A stretch of 64,000 nt of DNA from Rhodobacteraceae bacterium Araon29 (GCA_039640505.1 CP046865.1:2905501-2969500); one strand, 5' to 3'. Numbered from the stretch's first letter, positions 8,918 through 19,046 are shown. Notes: generated by a model from the letters alone, not told the origin. Translations and numbers: made by a program.

Positions 8918-9490
8918 TCACCTATTATCGCCGGGCACCCATAAAACATCTTCTGAGCCATTGCTGTTGGCCACCCGTGCAGCAACAAAAAACCAGTCAC
9001 TAAGCCGGTTTAAATATTTCACCGCATCCGAATTGATGGTTTCCATTGTCGCCAGTTCGACGCAAAGCCGCTCTGCACGCCGCGCCACCGTGCGGCACAC
9101 ATGCAAATAAGCCGATAAAGGCGACCCGCCCGGCAAAATAAAACTGCGCAGCGGCTCAAGCACGCTGTTCATTTTATCAATCTCGTTTTCCAACCGCGAT
9201 ACTTGACTAGCAACCATGCGCAAAGGCGGGTACTCAGCATCGGCATCACGCTCTATATCGGGCCGGCACAGATCAGCGCCCAGATCAAAAAGATCGTTTT
9301 GAATACGTGCCAGCATTTCATCTATTTCGCCCGATGCATGCAAACGGGCCATTCCAACGGTAGCGTTTAATTCATCCGAGGTGCCGTAGGTCGTCACACG
9401 CAAGGAATGTTTGGCTACGCGAACCCCATTGCCCAGCGCGGTTTCTCCCGCATCGCCGGTTTTGGTGTAGATTTTATTTAAAACAACCAT
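8918..9490 (-). CDS. ATP:cob(I)alamin adenosyltransferase, PduO type
   Basis: 190-aa PduO-family enzyme that transfers adenosyl from ATP to cob(I)alamin to make coenzyme B12. The N-terminal ATP-binding region KIYTKTGDAGETALGNG is intact, and the C-terminal half has the family pattern FILPGGSPLSAYLHVCRTVARRAER and YLNRLSDWFFVAAR. ATG 9490, with GGGGGATAAG in front, is chosen over the upstream in-frame ATG at 9520, which would lie within the preceding gene. It begins 1 bp after the small membrane protein gene stop, so the two form one unit. Confidence 0.93.
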   Translation of the reverse strand: MVVLNKIYTKTGDAGETALGNGVRVAKHSLRVTTYGTSDELNATVGMARLHASGEIDEMLARIQNDLFDLGADLCRPDIERDADAEYPPLRMVASQVSRLENEIDKMNSVLEPLRSFILPGGSPLSAYLHVCRTVARRAERLCVELATMETINSDAVKYLNRLSDWFFVAARVANSNGSEDVLWVPGDNR

Positions 9491-9491
9491 C

Positions 9492-9695
9492 TTATCCCCC
9501 TTGCTGCGTGAAAAAGACAAAGAGCAAAATCAAAACCACGGCAACAAACTGCGCGGCAATTCGCAGCCGCATTATTTTATTGGCATATTTTCGGTTAAAC
9601 TCGCCACCACGGCCAAAGCCACCAATGCCAATCATCAAGATAATTGCCACCGCGCCAAGTGCCACAACGACAATTACAAATAGGGGATCTTCCAT
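9492..9695 (-). CDS. Twin-transmembrane HIG1-like small protein
   Basis: 67-aa membrane protein with two hydrophobic helices (about residues 5-24 and 43-63) joined by a glycine/arginine loop GFGRGGEFNRKYANK. This is the pattern of the bacterial twin-transmembrane HIG1-domain small proteins usually found next to the PduO-type adenosyltransferase in Rhodobacterales. HIG1 proteins in mitochondria associate with respiratory complexes; whether this one does is inference. It ends 1 bp before the adenosyltransferase start codon. Confidence 0.8.
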   Translation of the reverse strand: MEDPLFVIVVVALGAVAIILMIGIGGFGRGGEFNRKYANKIMRLRIAAQFVAVVLILLFVFFTQQGG

Positions 9696-9793
9696 AATTC
9701 TTTTGCCTTCTTTCCAGCCTAGTTTGGTATCTAGTCGGCTTCACAGCAAAAGCGAAGGGATTTCGTGTTTTGGGGCAGAAATTTACCCCGTTG

Positions 9794-10618
9794 TTAGCTG
9801 AGCAGCCTATCCTGCAGCCGTATCGGTAAAATGCGCCGTATCACGGCCGCGGCATAGGTCGGCACTGTAATATAATAGCAAGGCTTTGGCCGCTTGGCCT
9901 CTAGTGCATGCATTAATTTATCGCTGACCGCTTTGGCTGGTAATTCATAGCGGTCAGGCCCACGGCTCTCATATAGCCGCTTCATCAGCCGTTTGCGATA
10001 TTGATCCGCGCACGGCGACGCTTCCCAGTCAATCCATTTTTCAAAATGTGGGATCGAGTTTTGCCGGATTTTTGAGGTGATCGGCCCCGGCTGAATCAAA
10101 ACCACATCAATTGGCGTTTCGCGCATTTCCAACCGCAGCGTCTGGGTTAGCCCTTCAAGCGCGAATTTACTGGCCACATAAGCGCCGCGCCACGGGGCTG
10201 GCACAAACCCCAGAACCGACGAGCAATTTATAATCCGGCCATGCCCTTGTGCGCGCATAGCCGGAATGATTTGCCGTGTCAGATCGTGATAGCCAAACAC
10301 ATTGGTTTCAAACACTTCGCGCAGGGCACCGCGCGGCAAATCTTCCACTAAGCCGGGGCAGGCAAAAGCCCCATTGTTAAACAGTGCATCAATTCGTCCA
10401 TCAGTCGCATTCAGCACAAAGTTCACAGCAGCAGAAATACTCGCCTCATCTGCATAATCAAGCGTAAGGCTTTCAAACCCCTGCGCCTTTAATGTCTCGA
10501 CATCGTCTTGGGCGCGGCAACTGGCAAATACGCGCCATCCCTCTTCGCGCAAACGCAGCGCTGCATCATAGCCAATGCCAGAAGAACAACCGGTGATCAA
10601 AATTGTTTTTTGCGCCAT
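9794..10618 (-). CDS. Short-chain dehydrogenase/reductase
   Basis: 274-aa classical SDR. It has the cofactor motif TGCSSGIG near the N-terminus, the NNGAF motif (NNAG variant), Ser in NCSSVLG, and the catalytic pair in GAYVASKFALEG. The start ATG 10618 has GGAG upstream; an in-frame ATG at 10645 is less likely. Substrate is unknown. The length beyond the core (about 30 residues with a basic and hydrophobic tail) suggests membrane association like retinol-dehydrogenase-type SDRs, but this is inference. Confidence 0.85.
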   Translation of the reverse strand: MAQKTILITGCSSGIGYDAALRLREEGWRVFASCRAQDDVETLKAQGFESLTLDYADEASISAAVNFVLNATDGRIDALFNNGAFACPGLVEDLPRGALREVFETNVFGYHDLTRQIIPAMRAQGHGRIINCSSVLGFVPAPWRGAYVASKFALEGLTQTLRLEMRETPIDVVLIQPGPITSKIRQNSIPHFEKWIDWEASPCADQYRKRLMKRLYESRGPDRYELPAKAVSDKLMHALEAKRPKPCYYITVPTYAAAVIRRILPIRLQDRLLS

Positions 10619-10758
10619 CCAAAACTCCAATCGGCCAGCGTGCATTTATTAAACCGAAACCCAGTTTAGACGCTGCGCCACACAGCAACAACCGCCAAAG
10701 GTGAAATTAATCCGCTGGCCGCTTTACCTGTCTTGCTGCAACGAGTATCACATCATCT

Positions 10759-13062
10759 ATGACTGATTTGATTGACGACCCCAATATGAGCGGAATTTCC
10801 GCCGAACCCCTGCGGCGCGCCATAGGCGAGCGCTATCTAACCTATGCGCTTTCCACAATTATGCACCGCGCGCTGCCTGATGCCCGTGATGGGCTTAAGC
10901 CGGTGCACCGGCGCATCCTTTATGCCATGCGCGAGCTTAAGCTCAATGCCAACGGCGGATTTCGCAAATCAGCCAAGATTAGCGGCGATGTGATGGGCAA
11001 TTATCACCCCCATGGGGATGCGGCAATTTACGATGCCATGGCGCGCTTGGCACAGGATTTTAATGTGCGCTACCCGCTGGTCGACGGGCAGGGCAATTTT
11101 GGCAATATCGACGGCGATAACCCGGCCGCCAGCCGCTACACCGAGGCGCGTATGACCACCGTTGCCGAAGCGCTGCTGGAAGGGCTCAATGAAAATGCCG
11201 TCGACTTTCGTGACAATTATGACGGCACGCTCACCGAACCTGTGGTTTTGCCGGCCAGCTTTCCCAATCTGCTGGCCAATGGATCAAGCGGCATTGCCGT
11301 GGGTATGGCCACTAATATCCCGCCGCATAATATTGCCGAGCTCTGCGATGCCTGCTTGCATTTAATCAAAACCCCCGAAGCGCGCGACGACACGTTGCTG
11401 AATTTCATCCCAGGACCTGATTTTCCCACCGGCGGGGTGATCGTGGAAAGCCCCGAGGCCATCGCAAGTGCCTATCGCACGGGGCGCGGATCGTTTCGCT
11501 TGCGCTGCCAGTGGCGCGTCGAAGACCTAGGCCGCGGCCAATGGCAGATTGTGGTCACGGAAATTCCCTATCAGGTGCAAAAATCCAAGCTGATCGAAAA
11601 AATTGCCGAAGTGATCCAGCTGAAGAAAATTCCGATCCTTGCGGATGTGCGCGATGAAAGCGCTGATGATATCCGGCTTATTTTAGAGCCCCGCTCGAAA
11701 AATGTGGATCCCGAGGTGCTGATGGGCATGCTGTTTCGAAATTCGGACCTTGAGATCCGCTTTTCGATGAACATGAACGTGCTGATTGATGGCCTAACGC
11801 CCAAGGTCTGTAGCCTTAAAGAGGTTCTAAAAGCCTTCCTTGATCATCGCCGCGATGTGCTGCTGCGCCGCAGTCAGCACCGGATCGACAAAATTGATCA
11901 CCGGCTTGAAGTGCTCGAAGGCTTTCTGGTGGCGTTTCTTAATCTTGATCGGGTGATTGATATTATCCGCTATGACGACGACCCCAAAGCCGCGCTAATT
12001 GCCGAAGACTGGAGTTTATCGCATCCACGGGCAATAAACGAAGACGATTATGTCGGTCCGGACACTACTCAAGAAGGCGAATTAAGCGAGCTGCAGGTTG
12101 AGGCTATTTTAAACATGCGGCTGCGCTCGCTGCGCCGGCTCGAAGAGCTTGAACTGACCCGTGAACGCGATGCGCTAATGCTGGAACGGGCCGATCTGCA
12201 AGATTTACTCGATCACACTAATTTGCAATGGGATAAAATTTCCGAGCAACTGAGAGCGACCAAGAAAACCTTTGGAAAAGACTATGAAGGCGGCGCGCGG
12301 CGCACGATCTTTACCGAAGCTGGCGAAATAGAAGAGGTGCCGCTTGAGGCAATGATCGACCGCGAGCCGATCACCGTTGTCTGCAGCCAGATGGGCTGGA
12401 TAAGGGCTATGACGGGACATATCGACCTGGCCCGTGAGCTAAAGTTCAAAGACGGTGACGGGCCGCGGTTTATTTTCCATGCTGAAACCACTGATCGGTT
12501 GCTGGTGTTTGCCAGCAATGGGCGTTTCTACACCCTATCGGCGGCCAACCTACCCGGCGGGCGCGGCATGGGCGAGCCACTAAGGTTAATGGTGGATTTG
12601 CCCAATGAGGCCGAGATTATAGATATCTTCATCCACAAACCCGGGCGCAAGCTGCTTGTGGCTTCAACCTCGGGTGACGGGTTTGTTGTGCCTGAAGACG
12701 ATGTGCTGGCCCAGACCCGCAGCGGCAGACAGGTGCTGAACGTACGCGGCGATGTAAGCGCCAAAAGCTGTCGCCCGATCCAAGGCGATCATGTGGCTGT
12801 TGTGGGAGAAAACCGCAAAATGCTGGTGTTTGCGCTGTCCGAGCTGCCCGAAATGGGACGCGGTAAAGGTGTTCGGCTGCAAAAATACAAAGACGGCGGC
12901 ATGAGCGATGTCGCAACCTTTGATTTGGCTGCAGGGCTTAGCTGGCTTGACCCAGCGGGCCGCACCCGCACCGAAACCGAACTGGCCGAATGGACATCGA
13001 AACGCGCAAGCGCGGGTAAAATGGCGCCGCGCGGTTTCCCGCGCGATAACAGGTTTACTTAA
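10759..13062 (+). CDS. parC: DNA topoisomerase IV subunit A
   Basis: 767-aa ParC. The catalytic tyrosine is Tyr127 in [13 protein letters not shown], with the quinolone-resistance region around [19 protein letters not shown]. The N-terminal winged-helix/tower domain is followed by a coiled coil ([20 protein letters not shown]) and a shortened C-terminal beta-propeller. It decatenates daughter chromosomes together with ParE, which is not in the window. The ParC rather than GyrA assignment rests on length and on the reduced C-terminal domain. Confidence 0.93.
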   Translation: MTDLIDDPNMSGISAEPLRRAIGERYLTYALSTIMHRALPDARDGLKPVHRRILYAMRELKLNANGGFRKSAKISGDVMGNYHPHGDAAIYDAMARLAQDFNVRYPLVDGQGNFGNIDGDNPAASRYTEARMTTVAEALLEGLNENAVDFRDNYDGTLTEPVVLPASFPNLLANGSSGIAVGMATNIPPHNIAELCDACLHLIKTPEARDDTLLNFIPGPDFPTGGVIVESPEAIASAYRTGRGSFRLRCQWRVEDLGRGQWQIVVTEIPYQVQKSKLIEKIAEVIQLKKIPILADVRDESADDIRLILEPRSKNVDPEVLMGMLFRNSDLEIRFSMNMNVLIDGLTPKVCSLKEVLKAFLDHRRDVLLRRSQHRIDKIDHRLEVLEGFLVAFLNLDRVIDIIRYDDDPKAALIAEDWSLSHPRAINEDDYVGPDTTQEGELSELQVEAILNMRLRSLRRLEELELTRERDALMLERADLQDLLDHTNLQWDKISEQLRATKKTFGKDYEGGARRTIFTEAGEIEEVPLEAMIDREPITVVCSQMGWIRAMTGHIDLARELKFKDGDGPRFIFHAETTDRLLVFASNGRFYTLSAANLPGGRGMGEPLRLMVDLPNEAEIIDIFIHKPGRKLLVASTSGDGFVVPEDDVLAQTRSGRQVLNVRGDVSAKSCRPIQGDHVAVVGENRKMLVFALSELPEMGRGKGVRLQKYKDGGMSDVATFDLAAGLSWLDPAGRTRTETELAEWTSKRASAGKMAPRGFPRDNRFT

Positions 13063-13113
13063 ACGGGAAACTATGCACTAATTTCTCCATAAAGTGATCA
13101 ATGGAAATGAATT

Positions 13114-14283
13114 ATGCAGACGGATAAGATTTACTTTGCCTATGGCAGTCAAGATGGTGAGCTTTTTAAAATAGCGTTGAAAACCGGCATTTTAACGATG
13201 ATCACGCTCGGAATTTACCGGTTTTGGGCCAAAAGCAGAATACGGCGACATATCTGGTCTTCTGCCTCTATCGGTGAGGATAGGTTTGAGTATCATGGAA
13301 CCGGATTAGAAAAATTCCTAGGGTTTCTAATCGCGATTGTTGTTTTGGCAATCTACCTTGGGTTAGTGCAGTTAATCCTGATTTACTTTGGCCTAAACTT
13401 GTTCCAGATGACCGATGATCCCGCTCAGGTCTTTGCGCAAACCGCCGCCATTTACTTAAACCTGCTCGCAGTTTTGCCACTGGCAGCTTTCGCAACCTAC
13501 CGTGCTAGACGCTATAAATTGGCCCGCACATCATGGCGTGGTATCAGGTTCGGCATGGATAACGGTGCATGGGGATACGTGTGGCGATATCTTTTCTATA
13601 GCCTCCTTACGCTTGTCAGTTTGGGCGCTCTGATGCCGCTTGCAACCTTTAGACTTGAAAAATACATGGCTGACCGGAGTTTTGTTGGCGATGCACCCAT
13701 CGCGCAAAACGGCAAGTGGGCTGAACTTTACCCGTCAATGAAATATATCTTTTTTGGCGTACTGTGTGTCCTCGGAGCAGTTGTCATCGCATTCGGAGCA
13801 ATAAAAATTGGCATCATTGCCGGATTTTTGGGCTGCATTGTTCTTGTTTGCGGGCTCGTCCACTATAATGTTCAATCCTTTGCTTATCTAATGACGCATA
13901 AAACACTTAATAAAACCGTGGGGTTTAGCGCCACTCCGAGAACAAAGCGCATTTTAGCGACCTATATTCTTGGCGGCATCGTTGTTGGCCTGATAACAGG
14001 TATTTTTGGTGCTGTGTTTGGCGGAATATCATTTACACTTTTTTCGGTTGGAAACGCGAGTACTTTAGGTTTCTTGTTCACAGGTCTGACTTATCTAGGG
14101 TTTTTTGTGCTAGCAAACGCTCTGTCGCTCATCATGATCACCCAGCCTATTCTTGAGCACATGTTTTCCTCAATTACTGTTCACAATAGCTCTGATTTAG
14201 AGAAAATTTTCCAAACTGTTCGAAGATCGCCAGCAGATGCAGAGGGCTTTGCCGATGCGCTTGACATAGGGGGCGCTTTTTGA
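13114..14283 (+). CDS. DUF898 (YjgN-like) membrane protein
   Basis: 389-aa integral membrane protein of the DUF898/YjgN family, with about eight hydrophobic segments. Family signatures are LGIYRFWAKSRIRRHIWSS near the N-terminus and the Tyr/Arg-rich loops FATYRARRYKLARTSWRGI and QSFAYLMTHKT. Its function is unknown. The next gene, an M48 protease, starts inside its stop codon (TTGA overlap), so the two are co-translated; this pairing is recurrent in Rhodobacterales and suggests they act together on the membrane. Confidence 0.8.
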   Translation: MQTDKIYFAYGSQDGELFKIALKTGILTMITLGIYRFWAKSRIRRHIWSSASIGEDRFEYHGTGLEKFLGFLIAIVVLAIYLGLVQLILIYFGLNLFQMTDDPAQVFAQTAAIYLNLLAVLPLAAFATYRARRYKLARTSWRGIRFGMDNGAWGYVWRYLFYSLLTLVSLGALMPLATFRLEKYMADRSFVGDAPIAQNGKWAELYPSMKYIFFGVLCVLGAVVIAFGAIKIGIIAGFLGCIVLVCGLVHYNVQSFAYLMTHKTLNKTVGFSATPRTKRILATYILGGIVVGLITGIFGAVFGGISFTLFSVGNASTLGFLFTGLTYLGFFVLANALSLIMITQPILEHMFSSITVHNSSDLEKIFQTVRRSPADAEGFADALDIGGAF

Positions 14284-15416
14284 GCGATACGGTAAAGGGC
14301 CGCTTTCATGACGGTATTTCGGCAAAATCTCATCAGGTAAGCGTTACCCATAAAAGCAATGGACAAGAACTTAAGATCACCGGCCCAACTTTACAGGCGG
14401 CGATTTACTGGCCACTTGCCGATATACGCGCTGCGCAAAAGCAAGGCCGGGAAAAAACCACAATCCTGTTTTTGGACGCAACCGCAGACGCAGCAGCTCA
14501 AAATGACAGCGGACGGCTGATTATTGAGGGTACAGAGGCACAAAACCTGCTCAGCGAAATGCCCAATCTATATCTTAAAAAGACCAAAAGGTCAGATCTG
14601 CGCAAAGCGTTGGTCCGCAGTGTAATCGCACTTGGATCTCTTGCGGCGATTTTACTACTGATCCTGCCAAGTTTAGCTCTTATTCTTGCCGAGGCTCTGC
14701 CAATTAAGCGCGAGGCGGCGCTCGGTCAGACAGTAATGAAGCAAATTGAACTGCTATTTAGTATTGAAAGCGATGACCCGTTTATCTGCGAAACAGATAA
14801 AGGGCGGCGAGCTTTGGACAAAATGACGGCGAAAATACTGTCTGGAGAAAAGCTAGATTATGACTTGCGGGTGCTGGTCACACGTCACGATATGCTAAAT
14901 GCTTTTGCATTGCCCGGTGGTATTATTCTGCTAACCAACGAGCTTATCCAAAGCGCTGATACACCAGAGGAACTGGCTGGCGTTTTGGCCCATGAACTTG
15001 GGCATGTGGTGGCACGCGATCCGCTTCGGGCCTTGATATACTCTGCCAGTACCGCCGGAATTCTGTCGCTTGTGGTCGGCGATTTTAGTGGCGGTACACT
15101 GGTCTATATACTTGCAGACCAAGCTCTCAACGGGTCCTATTCTAGACGTGCTGAGCGGCACGCTGACGCATTTTCTATAGAAAAACTGCAACATGGAGAA
15201 ATTGATCTAAAAGGCTTTGAGCGGTTTTTTGAACGTGTTGAGGAATTAGCGCCAGATTTTCTTGAAAATTTTAGCTATATTTCAACCCATCCACCGACCG
15301 CCGAACGCCGCGTGGCAATTGCAACTGCGGCGCGGCACCAATCCACGGTCAAACCGGTTTTAAGCGCCGCTGAATGGCAATTGATCAAAGCTATGTGCAA
15401 AAAAAAAGACGGGTGA
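14280..15416 (+). CDS. M48 family zinc metalloprotease
   Basis: 378-aa membrane-anchored peptidase. The zinc site is HELGH (LAHELGHVVARDP), and the third ligand lies probably in RAERHADAFSIEKL. A hydrophobic segment (about residues 112-135) precedes the catalytic domain, and an N-terminal soluble domain of about 100 residues comes first. TTG start overlapping the upstream stop. Probable role in membrane-protein quality control as in HtpX/LoiP relatives (inference). Its stop abuts the convergent tauC stop at a 12-bp palindrome, GGGTGATCACCC. Confidence 0.85.
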   Translation: MSDTVKGRFHDGISAKSHQVSVTHKSNGQELKITGPTLQAAIYWPLADIRAAQKQGREKTTILFLDATADAAAQNDSGRLIIEGTEAQNLLSEMPNLYLKKTKRSDLRKALVRSVIALGSLAAILLLILPSLALILAEALPIKREAALGQTVMKQIELLFSIESDDPFICETDKGRRALDKMTAKILSGEKLDYDLRVLVTRHDMLNAFALPGGIILLTNELIQSADTPEELAGVLAHELGHVVARDPLRALIYSASTAGILSLVVGDFSGGTLVYILADQALNGSYSRRAERHADAFSIEKLQHGEIDLKGFERFFERVEELAPDFLENFSYISTHPPTAERRVAIATAARHQSTVKPVLSAAEWQLIKAMCKKKDG

Positions 15417-16751
15417 TCACCCCCGCCCTTTCCAAGGCACCATGATCCGCTCGGCCCAGCGCATCAGCATATCAATGCCAAAGCCGATGATCCCAATAAG
15501 GATAATGCCCAAGATAACGATATCCGTCTGCTGGAATTTTGAGGCCACCATGATCATCATACCAGCGCCTTTTTCCGCCGCCACAAGTTCTGCCGCCACC
15601 ACTGTGCCCCAGCACACGCCCATGGCCACCCGCGCGCCGGTAAAGATTTCCGGCAGGCTGTTGGGAATAATCACATAGCGCATAATCTGCCATTTGCTCG
15701 CGCCCAGAGAATAGGCCGCATGAACTTTCGAGATTTTGACCCCGGACACCCCAGCCCGGGATGCAATGGCCATAATCCAAAGTGCGGCGAGGAACAGCAA
15801 AATCACTTTGCCGACCTCGCCAATTCCGGCCCAAATAATCACCAGCGGGATCAGGGCAAGCGGCGGGACAGGCCGCATAAACTCTACAATCGGATCAAAC
15901 CACCCGCGAAACCAATCGGACAAGCCCATGGCATAGCCCAAAGGTATGCCCACCATGGCGCCAATTAAAAATCCGACCACAACCCGAAACAGAGAAAAGC
16001 CCAGATGTTCGAGCAGCGGGAAATTTTTGAACCCTCCGGTTGATATCTCGATGAGCCGTCTCCAGACCGCCTCGGGCGATGGCAACCAGATCGGCTCCAT
16101 TTGCCAGCCTTTGTTAGGCTCGATGTTCAACGTGCCTTTGGGCGTCACTGCAACCCGCAAATCATCAAGATAGACCGATTCGCCCTTTGCAATCGGTTGG
16201 CCGTTGATCGCAACAACCTTGGCCCCCGATTTGCGGGTTTCATCATCGTTTTTATCCCATTTTAGCAATTTTGTTCGATAGGCTTTGACCGCCATGACAT
16301 CATTTTTGGCAACGCCATCACCGAGGTCAATCTCGGGCAATTTCACATCTTCCCCGATGCCATGCACGATGACCTGAACAGTGGCATCATCGCGCAGGCC
16401 ACTATCGGTTTCCGCCGTATAGGTAAATTCGGTTTCGCCTTGAAAGGCACCGGGCATATGAAGAAAGGCAGGTATAATCTTTGATCCGGTGAATGACCCC
16501 CAGAAAATCAAAATCAGCACGATGGACACAATAGAGGCTGCAAAATTTGAACTTACAGCGCTTTCATCACCGAATGTCACGGTTTTCAAAGAGCCAAAAT
16601 CCTGCTTGGGCGTGAGAAGCCGTTTCACCACCCTCCAAACAAAGAGGGTAAGAAGAATTAAGCCTATATAACCGGCGATATAGGGCACCGCCGAGGCTAG
16701 AATAACCAGGATGGACCACAGTTCTTGGGAGAGTTTGACCAATACTTCCAT
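15417..16751 (-). CDS. tauC: Taurine ABC transporter permease with N-terminal extension
   Basis: 444-aa permease; ordinary TauC/SsuC proteins are near 260-290 aa. The C-terminal about 230 residues form the usual permease with the EAA-type loop (AAYSLGASKWQIMRYVIIPNS) that contacts the ATPase. The N-terminal about 190 residues add two membrane segments (about 18-45 and 68-90) enclosing or followed by a hydrophilic, probably periplasmic domain of beta-rich character (EFTYTAETDSGLRD onward). The gene overlaps tauB by 1 bp and is last in the tauABC unit. Taurine as substrate is inferred from tpa, tauR and xsc next door. Confidence 0.85.
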   Translation of the reverse strand: MEVLVKLSQELWSILVILASAVPYIAGYIGLILLTLFVWRVVKRLLTPKQDFGSLKTVTFGDESAVSSNFAASIVSIVLILIFWGSFTGSKIIPAFLHMPGAFQGETEFTYTAETDSGLRDDATVQVIVHGIGEDVKLPEIDLGDGVAKNDVMAVKAYRTKLLKWDKNDDETRKSGAKVVAINGQPIAKGESVYLDDLRVAVTPKGTLNIEPNKGWQMEPIWLPSPEAVWRRLIEISTGGFKNFPLLEHLGFSLFRVVVGFLIGAMVGIPLGYAMGLSDWFRGWFDPIVEFMRPVPPLALIPLVIIWAGIGEVGKVILLFLAALWIMAIASRAGVSGVKISKVHAAYSLGASKWQIMRYVIIPNSLPEIFTGARVAMGVCWGTVVAAELVAAEKGAGMMIMVASKFQQTDIVILGIILIGIIGFGIDMLMRWAERIMVPWKGRG

Positions 16752-17557
16752 CAGACCGCTGCCTCCGTACGTCCCATGATCTCTTCTTCCATATTCCAGA
16801 TCATTTCCAAAATCTCTTCGCGTTTTTCGCCATAGTCAGCGTGCTTTTTAATTTCGCGCAGGTCCGCATCGACGCCAAGGTCAGCAAACGGCAGACGATA
16901 TTCGCGGTGAATACGGCCCGGGCGCGGCGCCATCACCAAAAGCCGTTCGCCAAGCAGCAAAGCCTCTTCCACCGAATGGGTGATCAAAATGATGGTTTTG
17001 CCGGTCTCTTTCCACAGTTTCAAAACCAGTGACTGCATTTTTTCACGCGTCAGCGCATCGAGCGCGCCCAGCGGCTCATCCATCAAAATGACATCGGGGT
17101 CATTGGCCAGACAGCGGGCCAAAGCGACCCTTTGCTGCATGCCGCCAGAAAGTTCATATACAGCTTTATCCTTAAAATCCTGAAGCCCAACCACATCCAA
17201 CAGATGATCAACTTTTTCGCGGGCTTGCGCAGCGCTGATACCTTTCATCCGTGGGCCAAAGCCGACGTTTTCGCGCACGTTCATCCATTCAAACAGCGCA
17301 CCTTGTTGAAACACCATGCCGCGCTCGGCGCTAGGGCCAACAACCTTTTCACCATTGAGTAAAATTTCACCCTGAGTTGGCGCAAGAAAGCCGGCAACAA
17401 TATTAAGCAATGTGGTTTTGCCGCAGCCCGAGGGGCCCAAAACCGACATTAATTCACCCGCTTTTAGATCGAGTGTAACATCCTTAAGCGCTTGGACCCA
17501 ATCACCGTTTGGCAAATCAAAGCGCATGGATATATTTTGGATGGACAGTCCAGACAT
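16751..17557 (-). CDS. tauB: Taurine ABC transporter ATPase
   Basis: 268-aa ABC ATPase. Walker A GPSGCGKTTLLN, Q loop in FQQGALFEW, signature LSGGMQQRVALA, Walker B VILMDEPLGALD and switch His in LITHSVEEA are all intact. The family is that of nitrate/sulfonate/taurine importers. ATG 17557, with AAAGGCGG upstream, is chosen over the longer reading frame beginning at 17620, which would overlap the intergenic hairpin region. It couples ATP hydrolysis to TauC. Confidence 0.9.
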   Translation of the reverse strand: MSGLSIQNISMRFDLPNGDWVQALKDVTLDLKAGELMSVLGPSGCGKTTLLNIVAGFLAPTQGEILLNGEKVVGPSAERGMVFQQGALFEWMNVRENVGFGPRMKGISAAQAREKVDHLLDVVGLQDFKDKAVYELSGGMQQRVALARCLANDPDVILMDEPLGALDALTREKMQSLVLKLWKETGKTIILITHSVEEALLLGERLLVMAPRPGRIHREYRLPFADLGVDADLREIKKHADYGEKREEILEMIWNMEEEIMGRTEAAV

Positions 17558-17623
17558 GGCCGCCTTTCTCTTCCTACTTTTAGTGGAGACAATTTCAAAT
17601 GAAACGAAACATTGGCGCATCCC

Positions 17624-17645
17624 GCGGGCCGGCGAACCGGCCCGC
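17624..17645 (-). promoter_or_regulatory. Stable intergenic stem-loop between tauA and tauB
   Basis: Perfect 9-bp GC stem with a four-base loop that reads TTCG on the transcribed strand, located 11 bp after the tauA stop. There is no T run, so it is more likely a 3' stabiliser or partial attenuator that lets the binding-protein message accumulate over the membrane components than a full terminator. Confidence 0.7.
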
Positions 17646-17655
17646 AGTCGTTTAC

Positions 17656-18663
17656 TTACATACCGTGAGCGGTTTCCAGTGGGCCTGTGTTGACGTTGCC
17701 AACATAGCTATCCAGTGCTGAATCGATGCTGCCGGCGTTCACAAAGACGTCTGCAACGCCTTTCATGAATTCCTGCGCACCGCCGCCAAGCCATGTTGCA
17801 GACAATTGGCTGTCAACCGTTGGGAACACAAATGTTGCCATTGTATCCGCTGTTGCAGCCTCATCCATACCGGCGTCCTTGGCAATCGCAGGAAGCATCA
17901 TCGCATGGTTGGAAGAGTCTGCCCACATTGCGTTGGCATCGGCTGTAATCTTGAGGAATTTGGCAACCAGATCACTGTTTTCAGCAACCCAACCCGCAGG
18001 GCCAGAGGTTACGTCAAACACCAAAATACCAAGCTCGGTTTTTTCATCACCGGTCAGAAGGATGTTACCATACTCTTTGGCGCGGCGCAGCGAACCACCC
18101 CAGCCACAGAACATGTCAACAGCGCCATTGCCAATCGCCGCCGCACCATCCGGCGGATCCATGTCCACAACTTCCATGCTGCCAACATCAACGCCAAAAT
18201 GGCTCATTTGCTTGAGGAAGCCGTAGTGGGCCGCTGTGCCCAAAGGTACAGCCACTTTCTTGCCTGCCAGTTCGGCAGCGCTGTCTTTGTCAATTTCAAG
18301 ATCGCTTCTGACAACGCAGTTGTCGTTGTCCGCGTAGCTCACAGCAACATCCAGAATTTGCAAGTCTTGACCGGCTGATGTTGCAACCACGAAAGGTGGA
18401 ACACCTTGGCTAACGGATAGGTGCACATCACCCGAGGCCATCGCCGCCGACATTTTCACACCGGACTCAAAGCTGACCCAGTTCACTTTGACGCCAAGCT
18501 CTTCGTCATAAGTGCCCATTTGCTTTGCATATTCAAATGGCATTGGCCACTCAAGGAAATAGGCCACGGTGATTTCACCATGTCCACCGGCAAACGCAGC
18601 CTGCGCGCTGAGTGCCATGGTGGTGCCGGCAACAGCGCCCATTAGTTTCGATTTCATCGACAT
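17656..18663 (-). CDS. tauA: Taurine-binding periplasmic protein
   Basis: 335-aa solute-binding protein of the sulfonate/nitrate/taurine class. A signal peptide occupies about the first 25 residues (ending AQAAFAGG). The fold motifs include VSQGVPPFVVA, LAGKKVAVPLGTAAHYG and VDMFCGWGG. It delivers substrate to TauC. It is first in the tauABC transcript, read away from tpa across a 383-bp divergent control region. GGAG lies upstream of the ATG. Confidence 0.9.
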   Translation of the reverse strand: MSMKSKLMGAVAGTTMALSAQAAFAGGHGEITVAYFLEWPMPFEYAKQMGTYDEELGVKVNWVSFESGVKMSAAMASGDVHLSVSQGVPPFVVATSAGQDLQILDVAVSYADNDNCVVRSDLEIDKDSAAELAGKKVAVPLGTAAHYGFLKQMSHFGVDVGSMEVVDMDPPDGAAAIGNGAVDMFCGWGGSLRRAKEYGNILLTGDEKTELGILVFDVTSGPAGWVAENSDLVAKFLKITADANAMWADSSNHAMMLPAIAKDAGMDEAATADTMATFVFPTVDSQLSATWLGGGAQEFMKGVADVFVNAGSIDSALDSYVGNVNTGPLETAHGM

Positions 18664-19046
18664 TTATATACTCCCGTTGTTTGCCTCACAATTGAGGCGC
18701 CTTCCTTCTGCCAACAGGGCAGAATTTCTGTGCTCGCCACCATAGGGGCAAGCCTGCTTTGCAATCCGACCCGATAAGATGATTCCGATCAACGATTATT
18801 TTCAGCGTTGACCATTTTGAACATTCCCTTTTGAGTCATAATTGGAAATTAGTGTTTTATTTTTATTAATAGATTCCAAACAGTTAATCATATTTCCCAG
18901 CATAAATCATCGAAAATCTCAATATTTTGGACTTAAATCTAATATAAATCTGGACCTATCTGGAAGTGCAAATAATAGGCTTGACTGGATTCAAAGATTC
19001 TATGCGCAGGGGTATTGCACTCCCGCCACAACTTAAGGGTGAAAAA
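18664..19046. promoter_or_regulatory. Divergent tauA/tpa control region
   Basis: 383 bp with no gene, clearly AT-rich in 18780-18970. It must hold promoters for tauABC (minus) and tpa (plus). A TTGACT hexamer at 18981-18986 is a possible -35 for tpa, but no good -10 at the right distance was found. Confidence 0.6.
18927..18969 (+). promoter_or_regulatory. Probable TauR operator (direct repeats)
   Basis: Direct repeats TTGGACTTAA (18927) and CTGGACCTAT (18950), start to start 23 bp, followed at once by CTGGAAGTGC (18960). From memory these resemble the CTGGACYTAA boxes described for TauR at tpa promoters of related phototrophs. The cluster ends 11 bp before the TTGACT hexamer, as expected for a MocR-type activator. 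Confidence 0.6.

Noticed and set aside
17806-18378. 190-aa plus-strand open frame
   Set aside because: Shadow of tauA; no ribosome-binding site and no recognisable domain.
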